Source: Balanoglossus misakiensis
Taxonomy: Eukaryota > Hemichordata
Direction of reading: 5' to 3'
Assembly: GCA_040954595.2 (NCBI GenBank)
Contig: CM082579.2
Location: forward strand, 12,648,001-12,712,000
DNA: 64,000 nt
The position numbers and the translations under genes were made by a program. The first letter of the stretch is position 1; each line of letters begins with the position of its first letter. Below, piece by piece: positions 24,500-35,949 of this stretch. Below the pieces are notes generated by a model. That model worked only from the letters and a program-made list of their open reading frames with translations, ran no database searches and was not told the origin of the DNA.

Positions 24500-25620
24500 T
24501 AAAAATTTCCGACCCAAATTTTGGGGGTAGGGGAACTTTAAATTGCTGTATCTCCAGCAAAACTAAAGCCAGAACAGTCATTTACCACTCAAATTGTGTG
24601 TTTTTTAGAACTCTACCAATATAATATATTTTGGTGGTAATTCGTTTTGAATTGAGGTCAATAGAGGTCAAAAGGTCATGAAATTTGGGTCATTCTGAAA
24701 ATTTGTAGTATGACTATTTCTTGAACGATAGTTTTGAACTTAAGTCTTTAAATGTCATTTACAAGATAAAATACTCTCCTAGAATGTATTTCAAACCAAT
24801 AGAAAATCTTATTATTCATTTATGACCAGAAAAACACAAATAAGGAGAAACGACAGAAAGACATCCAATTTTCCACTCAGATTTAAGGGTAGGGGAAACT
24901 TAAGTTCTTGTAACTCCGGCAAAAATAAACCCAGAACAGTCATCTACCACTCAAATTGTGTGTTTTTAGAACTCTACCAATATAATATATTTTGGTGGTA
25001 ATTCGTTTTGAATTGAGGTCAGTAGAGGTCAAAAGGTCATGAAATTTGGGTCATTCTGAACATTTGTAGTATGACTATTTCTTGAACGATTTTTTTGAAC
25101 TTAAGTCTTTAAATGTCATTTAGAAGATAAAATACTCTCCCAGAATCTATTTCAAACCAATAAAAAACCCTATTATTCAATTACGATCAGAAAAACACAA
25201 ATACAGAGATACGGAAGAATGGCACAAGACTTCAGACCCTGATATTGGGGTAGGGGAAACTTAAGTAGTTGTAACTCCGGTCAAAATAAAGCCAGGACAG
25301 TCATCTACCTCTCAAATTGTGTGTTTTTTTAGCACTCTAGCGATTGTATATGTATTTGTTGCAATTTTGTTCTGAATTTAGGTCAAAGAGGTCAAAAGAT
25401 CACAAGATTTGGGTAATTTCGAAAAATTATGGTACGAACATTTCCCGCATTAATTGTTTAAACCCAAGTCTTCAAATGTCATTTATGAGATAAAATACTC
25501 TATACCATTTTTTTCCGGACCAATTGAAGACCTTATTATTCAATTAAAATCAGAAAAAAAATTAGTAGAGAAACGGGATAATAACAAACAATTCCCACGG
25601 ATTTTGGGGGTAGGTTTGGC
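24500..25620 (+). repeat. Three ~360-bp subterminal units, left arm
   Basis: Each unit begins with a line like TTGGGGGTAGGGGAAC (near 24523, 24888 and 25247; a diverged fourth near 25606). Then come GTAACTCCGGCAAAAATAAA, CAGAACAGTCATCTACCAC, AATATATTTTGGTGGTAA and GAGGTCAAAAGGTCATGAAA. The period is about 360 bp. Confidence 0.82.
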
Positions 25621-25932
25621 CATCTAACAGGTAAGTATACACCCAACTGATCATGCACATATGGTGTTTAGGAGAACGGATGAGCAGATTTGTGAACCTT
25701 TGCATGCTGCTCATGTGCACTGTACTTGTATGATGATTCCTAACAATACTACGAGAAGGGGCCATTATAGCATTGTAGCTCTGATTGTGTATTATTGTTG
25801 GATACCATCCTACAGTGTACAGGCACAGCAGATGACAAGCCAAGCAAAGGTTCAAAAATCTGCTTATTTTTTTTCCTCAACACAATATGAGCATGATCTA
25901 TTTATATTCAGGTCCAGTATAATAAATAAAAA

Positions 25933-26520
25933 ATGGCAAGCCCATCTTCTATTCCACACAAGAGGGCTCGACGGGATTGTTTTCTCGACTGTCATGAATC
26001 CGACCCTAAAGCAAGTCTCGTTACTCTACAAGATCACGCCTCCTGGATAACTTTGCTGAATACAGCTAACATACAAAAATACAAACCAATTCAGGACCTC
26101 GCCATTGGTTTGGGCGAAGGTGAAATTCCTCAGGTGCAGTACCATCGGAAATGCCGAAGTCTCTTTACGATGAAAAAGGCTCTTGAATCTATCCTTTCTA
26201 AAGAGCAGTCGTCATCAACTGAGGGAACAAATACACTGGAACGTGAAAAGAGGTCGAGCATACAAGGGTCTCGGGTGTACGATCATATTTGCCTATTTTG
26301 CTCCACCACCAAGTACATGAAGGGAAGTAGGACAAGAGCTCCTTTATAGTTCGTTGTCAGCAATTGCGTACGGACAACACATTTAGGGAGGCAGCAACAA
26401 GAAAAAATGACAGTAAAATTCGTGCACTTCTCAGTCGTGAGTTGGTTGCTGCTGAGGGTCACTATCTTAGAAAGTGTTATAGGGACTATACAAGGCCTGA
26501 TATTCAAGCAGCGTAAGCAG
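25933..26520 (+). pseudogene. N-terminal zinc-module fragment, left palindrome arm
   Basis: The frame starts MASPSSIPHKRARRDC, then FLDCHESD, a helical stretch, and the module VQYHRKCRSLFTMKK. It stops at a TAG at 26347, in a place where the right-arm copy reads on (APLVRCQQ). The frame past the stop ends with HYLRKCYRDYTRPDIQAA and a TAA near 26515. The pattern of paired Tyr-His-x2-Cys modules is like the N-terminus of the pseudogene at 17320-21589, so I take it as the same broad protein family. Only the N-terminal third is present. The role is unknown; zinc binding is inferred. Confidence 0.6.
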
Positions 26521-27467
26521 GATTAGAGCAGATGTGGTGATGATACTTTCATGTGATTGTTTTTCTGCTGCAAGAAGTTCTTTTCTTACAGCATTGTACT
26601 TCAGGACAACAGTACCTATATCTAGTGATGACGGATTTACAAGCACCCTACCATTTACATCATCCAAAAAAATCAATGTCCCTTTGAATTCCGTATTTAG
26701 CATATGCTGCAAGTTTTGTTGGTGGAATTGTTAACCTGTTTAACACCAAGTTGGAGCATTTTGGTAACTAACTTGTTTGATAGATCAGTCAGGGGAACTA
26801 CCTCAGGGTTTGTGAACAAATCATTTCTGATAAAAGAAAATAACTCTTCTTGAGCAATTTGCAGGACATCCTCATAACTAGTATCTTGATCATGTTGACT
26901 GTCATCAACCTCCATATGACTTGAACCTGCTCTATGATAGTGACCCTCAGCAGCAACCAACTCAGGACTGAGAAGTGCACGAATTTTACTGTCATGTTTT
27001 CTTGTTGCTGCCTCCCTTAATGTGTTGTCCGCACGCAATTGCTGACAACGAACTAAAGGAGCTCTTGTCCTACTTCCCTTCATGTACTTGGTGGTGGAGC
27101 AAAATATGCAAATATGATCGTACACCCGAGACCCTTGTATGCTCGACCTCTTTTCACGTTCCAGTGTATTTGTTCCCTCAGTTGATGACGACTGCTCTTT
27201 AGAAAGGATAGATTCAAGAGCCCTTTTCATCGTAAAGAGACTTCGGCATTTCCGATGGCACTGCACCTGAGGAATTTCACCTTCGCCCAAACCAATGGCG
27301 AGGTCCTGAATTGGTTTGTATTTTTGTATGTTAGCTGTATTCAGCAAAGTTATCCAGAAGGCGTGATCTTGTAGAGTGACGAGGCTTGCTTTAGGGTCGG
27401 ATTCATGACAGTCGAGAAAACAATCCCGTCGAGCCCTCTTGTGTGGAATAGAAGATGGGTTTGCCAT
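26515..27467 (-). pseudogene. N-terminal zinc-module fragment, right palindrome arm, longer copy
   Basis: This starts MANPSSIPHKRARRDC at 27467 and is nearly identical to the left-arm copy through LVAAEGHYHR. Just where the left copy has RKCYRDYTRP, this copy jumps to AGSSHMEVDDSQ, which looks like an internal deletion of the second Cys module. It then continues (SYEDVLQIAQEELFSFIRND) to a stop near 26697. A frameshift later, coding sense resumes (NTEFKGTLIFLDDVNGRV, ending near 26520). The uninterrupted first 256 codons show that this arm has decayed less than the left one. It faces the left copy head to head across a short spacer. Confidence 0.6.
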
Positions 27468-27779
27468 TTTTTATTTATTATAGTGGACCTGAATATAAAT
27501 AGATCATGCTCATATTGTGTTAAGGAAAAAAAAATAAGCAGATTTTTGAACCTTTGCTTGGCTTGTCATCTGCTGTGCCTGTACACTGTAGGATGGTATC
27601 CAACAATAATACACAATCAGAGCTACAATGCTATAATGGCCCCTTCTCGTAGTATTGTTAGGAATCATCATACAAGTACAGTGCACATGAGCAGCATGCA
27701 AAGGTTCACAAATCTGCTCATCCGTTCTCCTAAACACCATATGTGCATGATCAGTTGGGTGTATACTTACCTGTTAGAT

Positions 27780-28520
27780 GGCCAAACCTACCCCAAAATC
27801 CGCGGGAATTGTTTGTTATTATCCCGTTTCTCTACTAATTTTTTTTCTGATTTTAATTGAATAATAAGGTCTTCAATTGGTCTGAAAAAAATCGTGTAGA
27901 GTATTTTATCTCATAAATGACATTTGAAGACTTGGGTTTAAACAATTAATGCGGGAAATGTTCGTACCATAATTTTTCGAAATTACCCAAATCTTGTGAT
28001 CTTTTGACCTCTTTGACCTAAATTCAAAATAAAATTGCAACAAATACATATTACAATCGGTAGAGTGCTAAAAAACACACAATTTGAGAGGTAGATGACT
28101 GTTCTGGCTTTATTTTGACCGGAGTTACAACTACTTAAGTTTCCCCTACCCCAATATCAGGGTCTGAAGTCTTGTGCCATTCTTCCGTATCTCTGTATTT
28201 GTGTTTTTCTGATCGTAATTGAATAATAGGTTTTTTTATTGGTTTGAAATAGATTCTGGGAGAGTATTTTATCTTCTAAATGACATTTAAAGACTTAAGT
28301 TCAAAAAAATCGTTCAAGAAATAGTCATACTACAAATGTTCAGAATGACCCAAATTTCATGACCTTTTGACCTCTATTGACCTCAATTCAAAACGAATTA
28401 CCACCAAAATATATTATATTGGTAGAGTTCTAAAAAACACACAATTTGAGTGGTAAATGACTGTTCTGGCTTTAGTTTTGCTGGAGTTACAGCAATTTAA
28501 AGTTCCCCTACCCCCAAAAT
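27780..28520 (-). repeat. Subterminal units, right arm
   Basis: This is the inverted copy of the left-arm units, with the lines GTTTCCCCTACCCCAAT (near 28143) and TTCCCCTACCCCCAAAA (near 28504). Differences from the left arm are few. Confidence 0.8.
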
Positions 28521-28859
28521 TTGGGTCGGAAATTTTTATGTTCTTACATTAGTTTTTGAGGGAAAAAATGCAGAAAGCTACTCGATACGCAGGGCTATCA
28601 CCCCAATTCATAATCTAGAGATATAGGCCTTTCCAAAAAACCACATGAGGCTTTGTCCGTCTTTCTGATACCAAATTCCTGTCTGGCCCATGGACTAATG
28701 AGGGCACCTCGTGCTGACCTCAGGAGGGGACACAGTTTGTGCAGGAGTTCGAGTTCGGACGCTACTACAGTCTTAGGGTTTATTCGCCAGACAGTCATCA
28801 GTAGAGACCTCTCGGTTTGGAGATGATGATTGTCACTAGCAGTGACTCTATTTTAGTAT

Positions 28860-29060
28860 TGTGTCGAAGAATCCCCGCAGGCCGCACCGAAAATCAACTT
28901 GCGACATTCTCTTTTAGGACGCTTGTACTCTGGGCACCGTACTCCTCACGGGATCTGTTCACTACAGATCAGTACACGTCCTCTTGTGTTAATGTCGCAT
29001 TTAGTCTATCAGTGCTAGCAATGAATTTGACATTTTATTAACAGTCATAGAACAGAGCTA
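28860..29060 (+). repeat. Partner of the inverted repeat at 23160-23440
   Basis: GTTCACTACAGATCAGTAC, CGTCCTCTTGTGTTAATGTC and ACTCTGGGCACCGTACTCC match the reverse complement of the left copy. It merges downstream into degenerate minisatellite. Confidence 0.75.
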
Positions 29061-29740
29061 GGGATTGGATAACATGGGCATCCATGTGGACAGTCATGAC
29101 ACAGTCAATGAACCGAGCTCCGTGGAGGGCTCGCCGTAACAACACAGCCCTGCCACGCAGAGCTACATAATGGCAGGACATTTTATTATCGTTATTGTAC
29201 TGAAATTGGAGTGGGAATGACATGTTATTCTCTGCCATAGAAAAGAGCTAGGGGTTAGCATTACATTTTATTATCATTTATTTTGTTGAGTTAGGGATGA
29301 GCAAGACATGCCATTACCTATTTATGGGGAGAGGCAACATAATTTTGTAACTATATCAGTCATATTCAACTACTACTTGGAGTGTGCATTACATTTATGC
29401 AACAGCTAGGTGGTGGGAATGACATTTATTATAATTATTGGATGATGGACATTATGATTTGTTCTTAATTTTGCTCAGCTATGGATAGGCGTGACATTTT
29501 GTTGCTTGCAGTTATGACACAGAGCTATTGGTGAGCCAAACATTATATTAGCAAATAATTAACTAAGCTTTGGGTGGGAAATTTGGAATATTTTATTGGT
29601 GTCTTAGAGCAGAGCTAGTGGTGAGCGGGAGATTTTATCAGTCATTGTACTGAGCTATAGCATTGGGCATTACCTTTTATTAGCAGTTATTGGACTAAGG
29701 TAGGGGTGGGCTGACATCTTATCATCTGCCATTTAACAGC
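29060..29740 (+). repeat. Degenerate edge of the minisatellite array
   Basis: Words such as GAGCTAGGGATTGG, TGACATTTTATT and TTATTGTACTGAG recur at irregular spacing. The order within the unit is as in the homogeneous array, but with many indels. This is typical of an array margin. Confidence 0.6.
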
Positions 29741-30237
29741 TTTAGTGAAAATTCTATTTATTCTGTTTTAGGACTGATCTAGTTGTGGGAAGGACATTTG
29801 ATCAGTTATTGTACTGTGCTAGGGGTGGTTGTGACATTTTTTTCTGTCACTAAACAGCTTTGGTGAAAATTCTATTTGATAAGCTGTTATAGGACAGATC
29901 TTTTTGTGGGTAGGACATTTGATCAGTTCTTGTACTGAGCTAGGGGTGGGAGAGACATTTTATCTGTCACTAAACAGCTTTGGTGAATTTTTTTTATAAG
30001 CTGTTATAGGACAGATCTAGTTATGGAAAGGACATTTATTTGATCAGTTATTGTACTGAGCTAGGGGTGGGAGTGACATTTTATCTGTCATTAAACAGCT
30101 TTGGTGAAAATTCTATTTAATAAGCTATCATAGGACAGATCTAGTTGTGGGAAGGACATTTGATGAGTTATTGTACTGAGCTAGGGGGTGGGAGTGACAT
30201 TTTATCTGTCACTAAACAGCTTTGGTGAAAATTCTAT
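29740..30237 (+). repeat. Minisatellite array, first block (period about 115-120 bp)
   Basis: The unit runs GGACAGATCTAGTTGTGGG, AAGGACATTTGATCAG, TTATTGTACTGAGCTAGG, GGTGGGAGTGACATTTTATC, TGTCACTAAACAGCTTTGG, TGAAAATTCTATTTAATAAG. About four units are present before the 30242 insertion. Confidence 0.85.
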
Positions 30238-30241
30238 TTAA

Positions 30242-31535
30242 GTTGGTTGGAAAGGCTATTTTTGAAGCAAATTCTCTCAATGTTTGTGAATTTATTTTTA
30301 CAAGTTAGAATAAAGATAATGACTTGAAATTTGCAGCATGTTTTTTTAACAAACTAAAAAGTGAGGGAAAAATATGACTAAAAATATCTGCTAAAATTAT
30401 GCAATTTGATAGGCCTAAATATAAATATTCAAAATTTTACAAAATATTGATCGAATCTTGACATGTTTTCACAAATTATTGAATAATTTGTATTCATTTT
30501 AATATTAAGCAACCCCTCAAGCAATGTACGGGACATTTTCAGCATAAACTTATTTTTTATAAAGTTATCACTCAGGAAAAAACAGTTTTTGTTGATATTT
30601 TGTATACAACTTGAATGTGCTGCCAAAACACCGGGAAAATTTATGCAAAAACCGCTCCGTAAAATTGTTCTTTTGGATGTCCCGAGCCTTTCCCCGAAAG
30701 TTTCATGATAAAAATATTATATGGCATACCAATTCAAACACAAATAAAAACCATAACATTATGGCGAAGGGCAGAAAAGTAGCGAAATACGCAAAGTTTA
30801 GCGGCAGTTCACGGCAAAGGATCGCATTTATCTGGGTCAAACTCCTTTCCGCTGGCCTTTGGGGTTCCCTAGAAGTGTAAAAATGTCCATAATTTGGCAG
30901 CCTTTAATGTACTAGCAAGGCTATCTATCGCTGAATATTGCAAGAATCAGTGTTTGCAAGTTACATTTAAATGCCCTTGGCTAGGGAAACCCGTCCTTGT
31001 GCGCATGCGTAGCATCTTGTTGAGTATATGCGTTTGCCTGTTTGGTGAGCGTTACACGAGCGGGTAAAAATTGAAGCGAAAGCTTCAATTTTTAAGTCTG
31101 AAAGTGGACTTGCAGCAAAACGTGTCAAACGTACAAGCAGCCAGGGCCAAGAGAGACTACTAGTCCGAGCAGGACAGGGGAAGAATCTGAACATGGACCG
31201 GTCGAACACGGCAGTCAATCATATGCACATAACGCAGTCAATCCATTGCCAAGCAAAGTCGAGCTCACTCCGTTAGCGAACAAAGATGTTCTATCGAGTG
31301 GCAGTGGAAAATTTACAGATTTTCAAACAACCTCGATTATATGCCGTCGATAATAAGACTCCCTAGCTTCCTTGCCAGGTGTATGAAATTAGCTATCATA
31401 AAACCAGCCATGTCTTTTTACACGTTTATTGCCCAGAATTTTTCATTGTTTTAATTTTTCTCAAATACATTTTTAGATATAAATTCAGTGGTTTTAAATG
31501 AAATTTTAACTGAAGCCCTAGCCTTTCCAACCACC
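30242..31535. mobile_element. 1.3 kb TTAA-flanked element inside the minisatellite
   Basis: The ends GTTGGTTGGAAAGGCTA and, inverted, GGTGGTTGGAAAGGCTA are flanked by TTAA at 30238-30241 and 31536-31539. The surrounding repeat unit reads TATTTAATAAGC in uninterrupted copies, so a TTAA duplication is clear. No convincing gene: a plus-strand open frame near 30611-30880 and a minus-strand frame at 30967-31218 have no motif I know. TTAA targeting fits the piggyBac or Kolobok superfamilies. Confidence 0.8.
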
Positions 31536-31539
31536 TTAA

Positions 31540-33222
31540 TAAGCTATCATAGGACAGATCTAGTTGAGGGAAGGACATTTGATCAGTTATTGTACTGAGC
31601 TATGGGTGGGAGTGACATTTTATATGTCACTAAACAGCTTTGATGAAAATTCTATTTGATAATCTGTTATATGACTGATCTAGTTGTGGGAAGGACATTT
31701 GATCAGTTGTTGTACTGAGCTAGGGGTGGGAGTGACATTTTATCTTTTGCTAAACAGCTTTGGTGAAAATACTCTTTTATAAGCTATCGTAGGACAGATC
31801 TAGTTGTGGGAAGGACATATGATCAGTTATTGTACTGACCTAGAGGTGGGAGTGACATGTTATCTGTCACTAAACAGCTTTGATGAAAATTCTATTTGAT
31901 AATCTGTTGTAGGACAGATCTAGTTGTGGGAAGGACTTTTGATCAGTTGTTGTACTGAGCTATGGGTGGGAGTGACATTTTATCTGTCACTCAACAGCTG
32001 TGGTGAAAATTCTATTTTATACGCTATCATAGAACAGATCTAGTTGTGGGAAGGACATATGATCAGTTATTGTACTGAGCTAGGGGTGGGAGTGACATGT
32101 TATCTGTCACTAAACAGCTTTTGTGAAAATTCTATTTAATAAGGTATCATGATAGATCTAGTTGTAGGAAGGACATTTGATTAGTTATTGTACTGAGCTA
32201 GGGATTGGAGTGACATTTTATCTTTTGCTAAACAGCTTTGGTGAAAATTCTATTTAATAAGCTATCGTAGGACAGATCTAGTTGTGGGAAGGACATTTGA
32301 TCAGTTATTGTTCTGAGCTAGGGATTGGAGTGACATTTTATCTGTCACTAAACAGCTTTGGTGAAAATTCTATTTAATAAGCTATCGTAGGACAGATCTA
32401 GTTGTTGGAAGGACATTTGATAGCTATTGTACTGAGCTAGGGGTGGGAGTGACATTTTATCTGTCACTAAACAGCTTTGGTGAAAATTCTATTTAATAAG
32501 CTATCATATGATAGATGTAGTTGTGGGAAGGACATTTGATTAGTTATTGTTCTGAGCTAAGGATGGGAGTGACATTTATCTTTTGCTAAACAGCTTTGGT
32601 GAAAATTCTCTTTTATAAGCTGTTATAGGACAGATCTAGTTGTGGGAAGGACATTTGATCAGTTATTGTTCTGAGCTAGGGATTGGAGTGACATTTTATC
32701 TGTCACAAAACAGCTTTGGTGAAAATTCTATTTAATAAGCTATCATATGATAGATCTAGTTGTGGGAAGGACATTTCATAGCTATTGTACTGAGCTAGGA
32801 GTGGGAGTGACATTTTATCTGTCACTAAACAGCTTTGGTGAAAATTCTATTTAATAAGCTATCATAGGACAGATCTAGTTGTGGGAAGGACATACATGTA
32901 TGATCAGTTATTGTACTGAGCTAGAGGTGGGAGTGACATGTTATCTGTCACTAAACAGCCTTGGTGAAAATTCTATTTAATAAGGTAACATAGGACAGAT
33001 CTAGTTGTGGGAAGGACATATGATCAGTTATTGTACTGAGCTAGGGGTGGGAGTGACATTTTATCTGTCACTAAACAGCTTTGGTGAAAATTCTATTTGA
33101 TAATCTGTTACAGGACTGATCTAGTTGTGGGAAGGACATTTGATCAGTTGTTGTACTGAGATAGGGGTGGGAGTGACATTTTATCTATCACTCAACAGCT
33201 TTGGTGAAAATTCTATTTAAGG
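31540..33222 (+). repeat. Minisatellite array, main block (about 14 units)
   Basis: Same unit as the first block, with sequence variants that alternate along the array (CTATCATAGGACAG versus CTGTTATAGGACAG; TTTTGCTAAACAG versus GTCACTAAACAG), which suggests higher-order copying of adjacent pairs. It is homogeneous enough to indicate recent turnover. Confidence 0.85.
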
Positions 33223-33505
33223 TGGCATTGCATGAAACCGTCAAGACTTTTTCAGAGGCCTATTTCTCATCAAAGACAACATTAAAGCCCCCATAAACCA
33301 TATATATTCTGGAAGCTGAGTTTTTGAACTTTTGTTTCAGTTGCAAATATTATTGATCCCCGGTAATAGTGGTGATTTTGGGTGAAAAAAAAAACATTTT
33401 TTGATATTATGTCATTAAATTTAAATTAGGTAAAAAAGTTTACCTTGCATCTTAATAGGTCATTCAAAACTAGAGTACATGTGCAAAAAAAAAAAGGTAA
33501 TTTTG
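33223..33505. other. Second interruption of the minisatellite
   Basis: The foreign text begins right after a TTAA (TATTTAAGGTGGCATTGC) and ends in an A-rich tract (near 33486) before the array resumes. No matching inverted end is seen at the right side, so this may be a truncated TTAA-type element. Confidence 0.45.
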
Positions 33506-33955
33506 TGGGAAGGACATTGATCAGTTATTGTACTGAGCTAGAGGTGGGAGTGACATGTTATCTGTCACTAAACAGCTTTGGTGAAAATTCTATTTAATAA
33601 GCTATCATAGGACAGATCTAGTTGTGGGAAGGACATTTGATCAGTTATTGTACTAAGCTAGGGGTGGGAGTGACATTTTTTCTGTCACTAAACAGCTTTG
33701 GTGAAAATTCTTTGTTGATAAGTTGTTATTGGACATATCTTTTTGTGGGAAGGATATTTAATCAGTTATTGTACTGAGCTAGGGGTGGGGGTGACATGTT
33801 ATCTGTCACTAAATAGCTTTGGTGAAAATTCTATTTAATAAGCTATCATAGGACAGATCTAGTTGTGGGAAGGACATTTGATCAGTTATTGTACTAAGCT
33901 AGGGGTGGGAGTGACATTTTTTCTGTCACTAAACAGCTTTGGTCAATTTCTATTC
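33506..33955 (+). repeat. Minisatellite array, last block
   Basis: About four units, ending within a unit at GGTCAATTTCTATTCC. Confidence 0.8.
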
Positions 33956-33959
33956 CAAA

Positions 33960-35690
33960 AAGCAGACAAAACATGGCTTAGGATACTAGAATGATTCGAG
34001 ATAGTCTACCTAAAAGAATATCATGATTTGTAAAGTTTAATGTTTGTACAACCATGGACGTACCACTTTGGTAAGTCCACAGTACAACTATGTATTCGCG
34101 TTTCAAAATATTATCTGGCCAGTGTATTATGGCACTTGTCTGCTTTGGGTTTGGTTGTATGCCCGTGTCCTGATGTGAATAGTGAAGTTGTCTACTGACA
34201 AAAATAACACAGCCACACATTTGGAATCCAATGAACCATTGCGATATCATCGAGCACCAACTTTTACATATGTGTCCATTTACAGGATTCGTGTGAAGCA
34301 TAGAGTGCATGCTGTCCATTGGAAAAGCATTTGTGATACATCAAGGGCTTTCAGTTGTAATTTTGCCGTGAGAGTGTTATGGTATACTGTGGAGTTTAAT
34401 TTCAAGTTGCTTAGTCAGATATATTGATGTTACCTGATGTGTGTAGAGTACTATTTCGAATCAAATATTATGTTTGTTAATTTTAAAGGCTTTGTTCAGA
34501 AACCCATTTTGTAAATCACATGGTTCAGTTGGATTGGCCGACTCTAGCAGTCAAGGTACAGTGAGTCTTTGTGAATTAAGTCTCTGCCTCAATGAGCATA
34601 GCTTGGCCAACCATCTTGGGGTCGTACTGGTGTGGTCCCTGTACTCTTATGTAACCATGGACACTCACTGTCATTGAAGAGGCCATTTTGTAACATTGTG
34701 CTGTCAGTAAGACCCATGATTTACTCTTGCAGACACTCCAACCATAGACCCTGGAGTGTGGCATGTGGACAGTTGCCAGCAAGTCTAGTATCTAGCCGTA
34801 TTTTGTCTGCTTTGCTTCCAAAACTAGCAGTGAGCACAATTGGTCCTCTCAACCAAAATTGCAATCTTGATACTCAAAGATTCTCTTGTGATGTTAACAA
34901 ACCTTTCTGTACTACACAAAGTTTCTGAACTGATGTTAAGTAAATTGGTAAAACTCGATACAGAATTTCTTCTTTTATTACTAGACTTGTAGAGTACAGG
35001 GTCACATTTTATGTTACGTTTATACTGTTCTACAATGTTCGCATTTGGAATGATTACTTTTTTGCCATTACGGCAGACTGCATGTCTGTGAGCCTCTCCA
35101 TGTTGAATTCTTCAGACAGTTACGGCATTCATCTGAAGTAAGGCATTCATACAGCTGTCAAATAAATATTTTGTAGCAGACTGTCTTGTGACTGGCACGT
35201 ACATAGAAGTGTACATGTAGTGGCCAATGTGCCCTCTAACAAAACTAATTTTTGAAAGTTTCGAGTCAATTTGAGGATTTCTAAAAGTTTCTCTAAGTCG
35301 GCTCTATACTTTTGCATGTAGTGTGGATATTCTTGAGTCACACGTGAGTTTGTTGAGTCAGTGGCGCGTCATGGACTTAGAGTGCACACTGGTAGGTTGG
35401 CAATTTTCAGTACTGTTTTGATGCAATGGCCAGTTGACATTTCTCGGTGTTTCAATTGGTTGATGTTCGCACAGCCATTGTCGTTGAGTCAGTGATGTCA
35501 GTGGTTTTTATGAAAATATTTAATCTTTGCCATAGTTATATTAAGTCACTTTTTGAAACATTTATGGTATATAACATTTTGGGACAGCAGTGAGTAATTA
35601 TTATATAAACTGTGTTGTCAGTTTGTTGCTTTTTGAACTCAGTGACATTTTGCACTTTGTCTGCTCTGGATGCATACGGATAAATTATCA
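33960..35690. other. No gene recognised
   Basis: About 1.7 kb downstream of the array. Open frames up to about 110 codons occur on both strands, without motifs or matched splice sites. Confidence 0.4.
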
Positions 35691-35694
35691 CTGC

Positions 35695-35792
35695 AATGAC
35701 AGAGTTTCAAGACCTTTGTGGTCCCCGGATCAAACTTGTTAAATATCGATATTCCACAGACTGTTGTGACACAAAGAGGAGGAGAGCTCGAG
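35695..35792 (+). CDS. Possible short first exon
   Basis: An ATG at 35695 opens a 98-nt frame with cysteine- and arginine-rich sense (KYRYSTDCCDTKRRRAR) ending in GAGCTCGAG|GTAATAAG, a fair donor. Upstream sequence is AT-rich and no partner exon was identified, so this could be chance. I do not recognise the product. Confidence 0.2.
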
Positions 35793-35949
35793 GTAATAAG
35801 GTGAAGCAATCTGAATAAAATTCTGTAAAGGAATTAACCAGACCAAGCAAGTGAACAACCTTGACTACATGTATATAGTACACTTTTCTTGTCACTCACC
35901 ATATCCATAAATAATTAATAATAACCAGAGCTTCAACCTTTATTTCTAG

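Larger units (their letters stand above)
24331..28697. mobile_element. Near-palindromic TAGTCC-family element, 4.4 kb
   Basis: The left tip TAGTCCATGGGCCAG and right tip CTGGCCCATGGACTA bound the element, and both are flanked by ATG (24328-24330 and 28698-28700). The two halves are inverted copies over most of their length: 24331 pairs with 28697, 25933 with 27467, and about 26480 with about 26935. Each arm has three subterminal units and then a coding segment reading inward. The central 26500-26930 is not duplicated. The near-identity of tip and subterminal motif with the 15378-22945 element makes this a relative, most likely non-autonomous. Confidence 0.72.

Noticed and set aside
24331-28697. 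Assembly artefact (false palindrome)
   Set aside because: The arms differ by point changes, separate lesions and an unduplicated centre, which a mechanical duplication would not give; still worth confirming with long reads.
29740-33955. Regularly spaced repeats resembling a CRISPR array
   Set aside because: The units are contiguous with no unique spacers, the period is near 120 bp, and the genome is eukaryotic.
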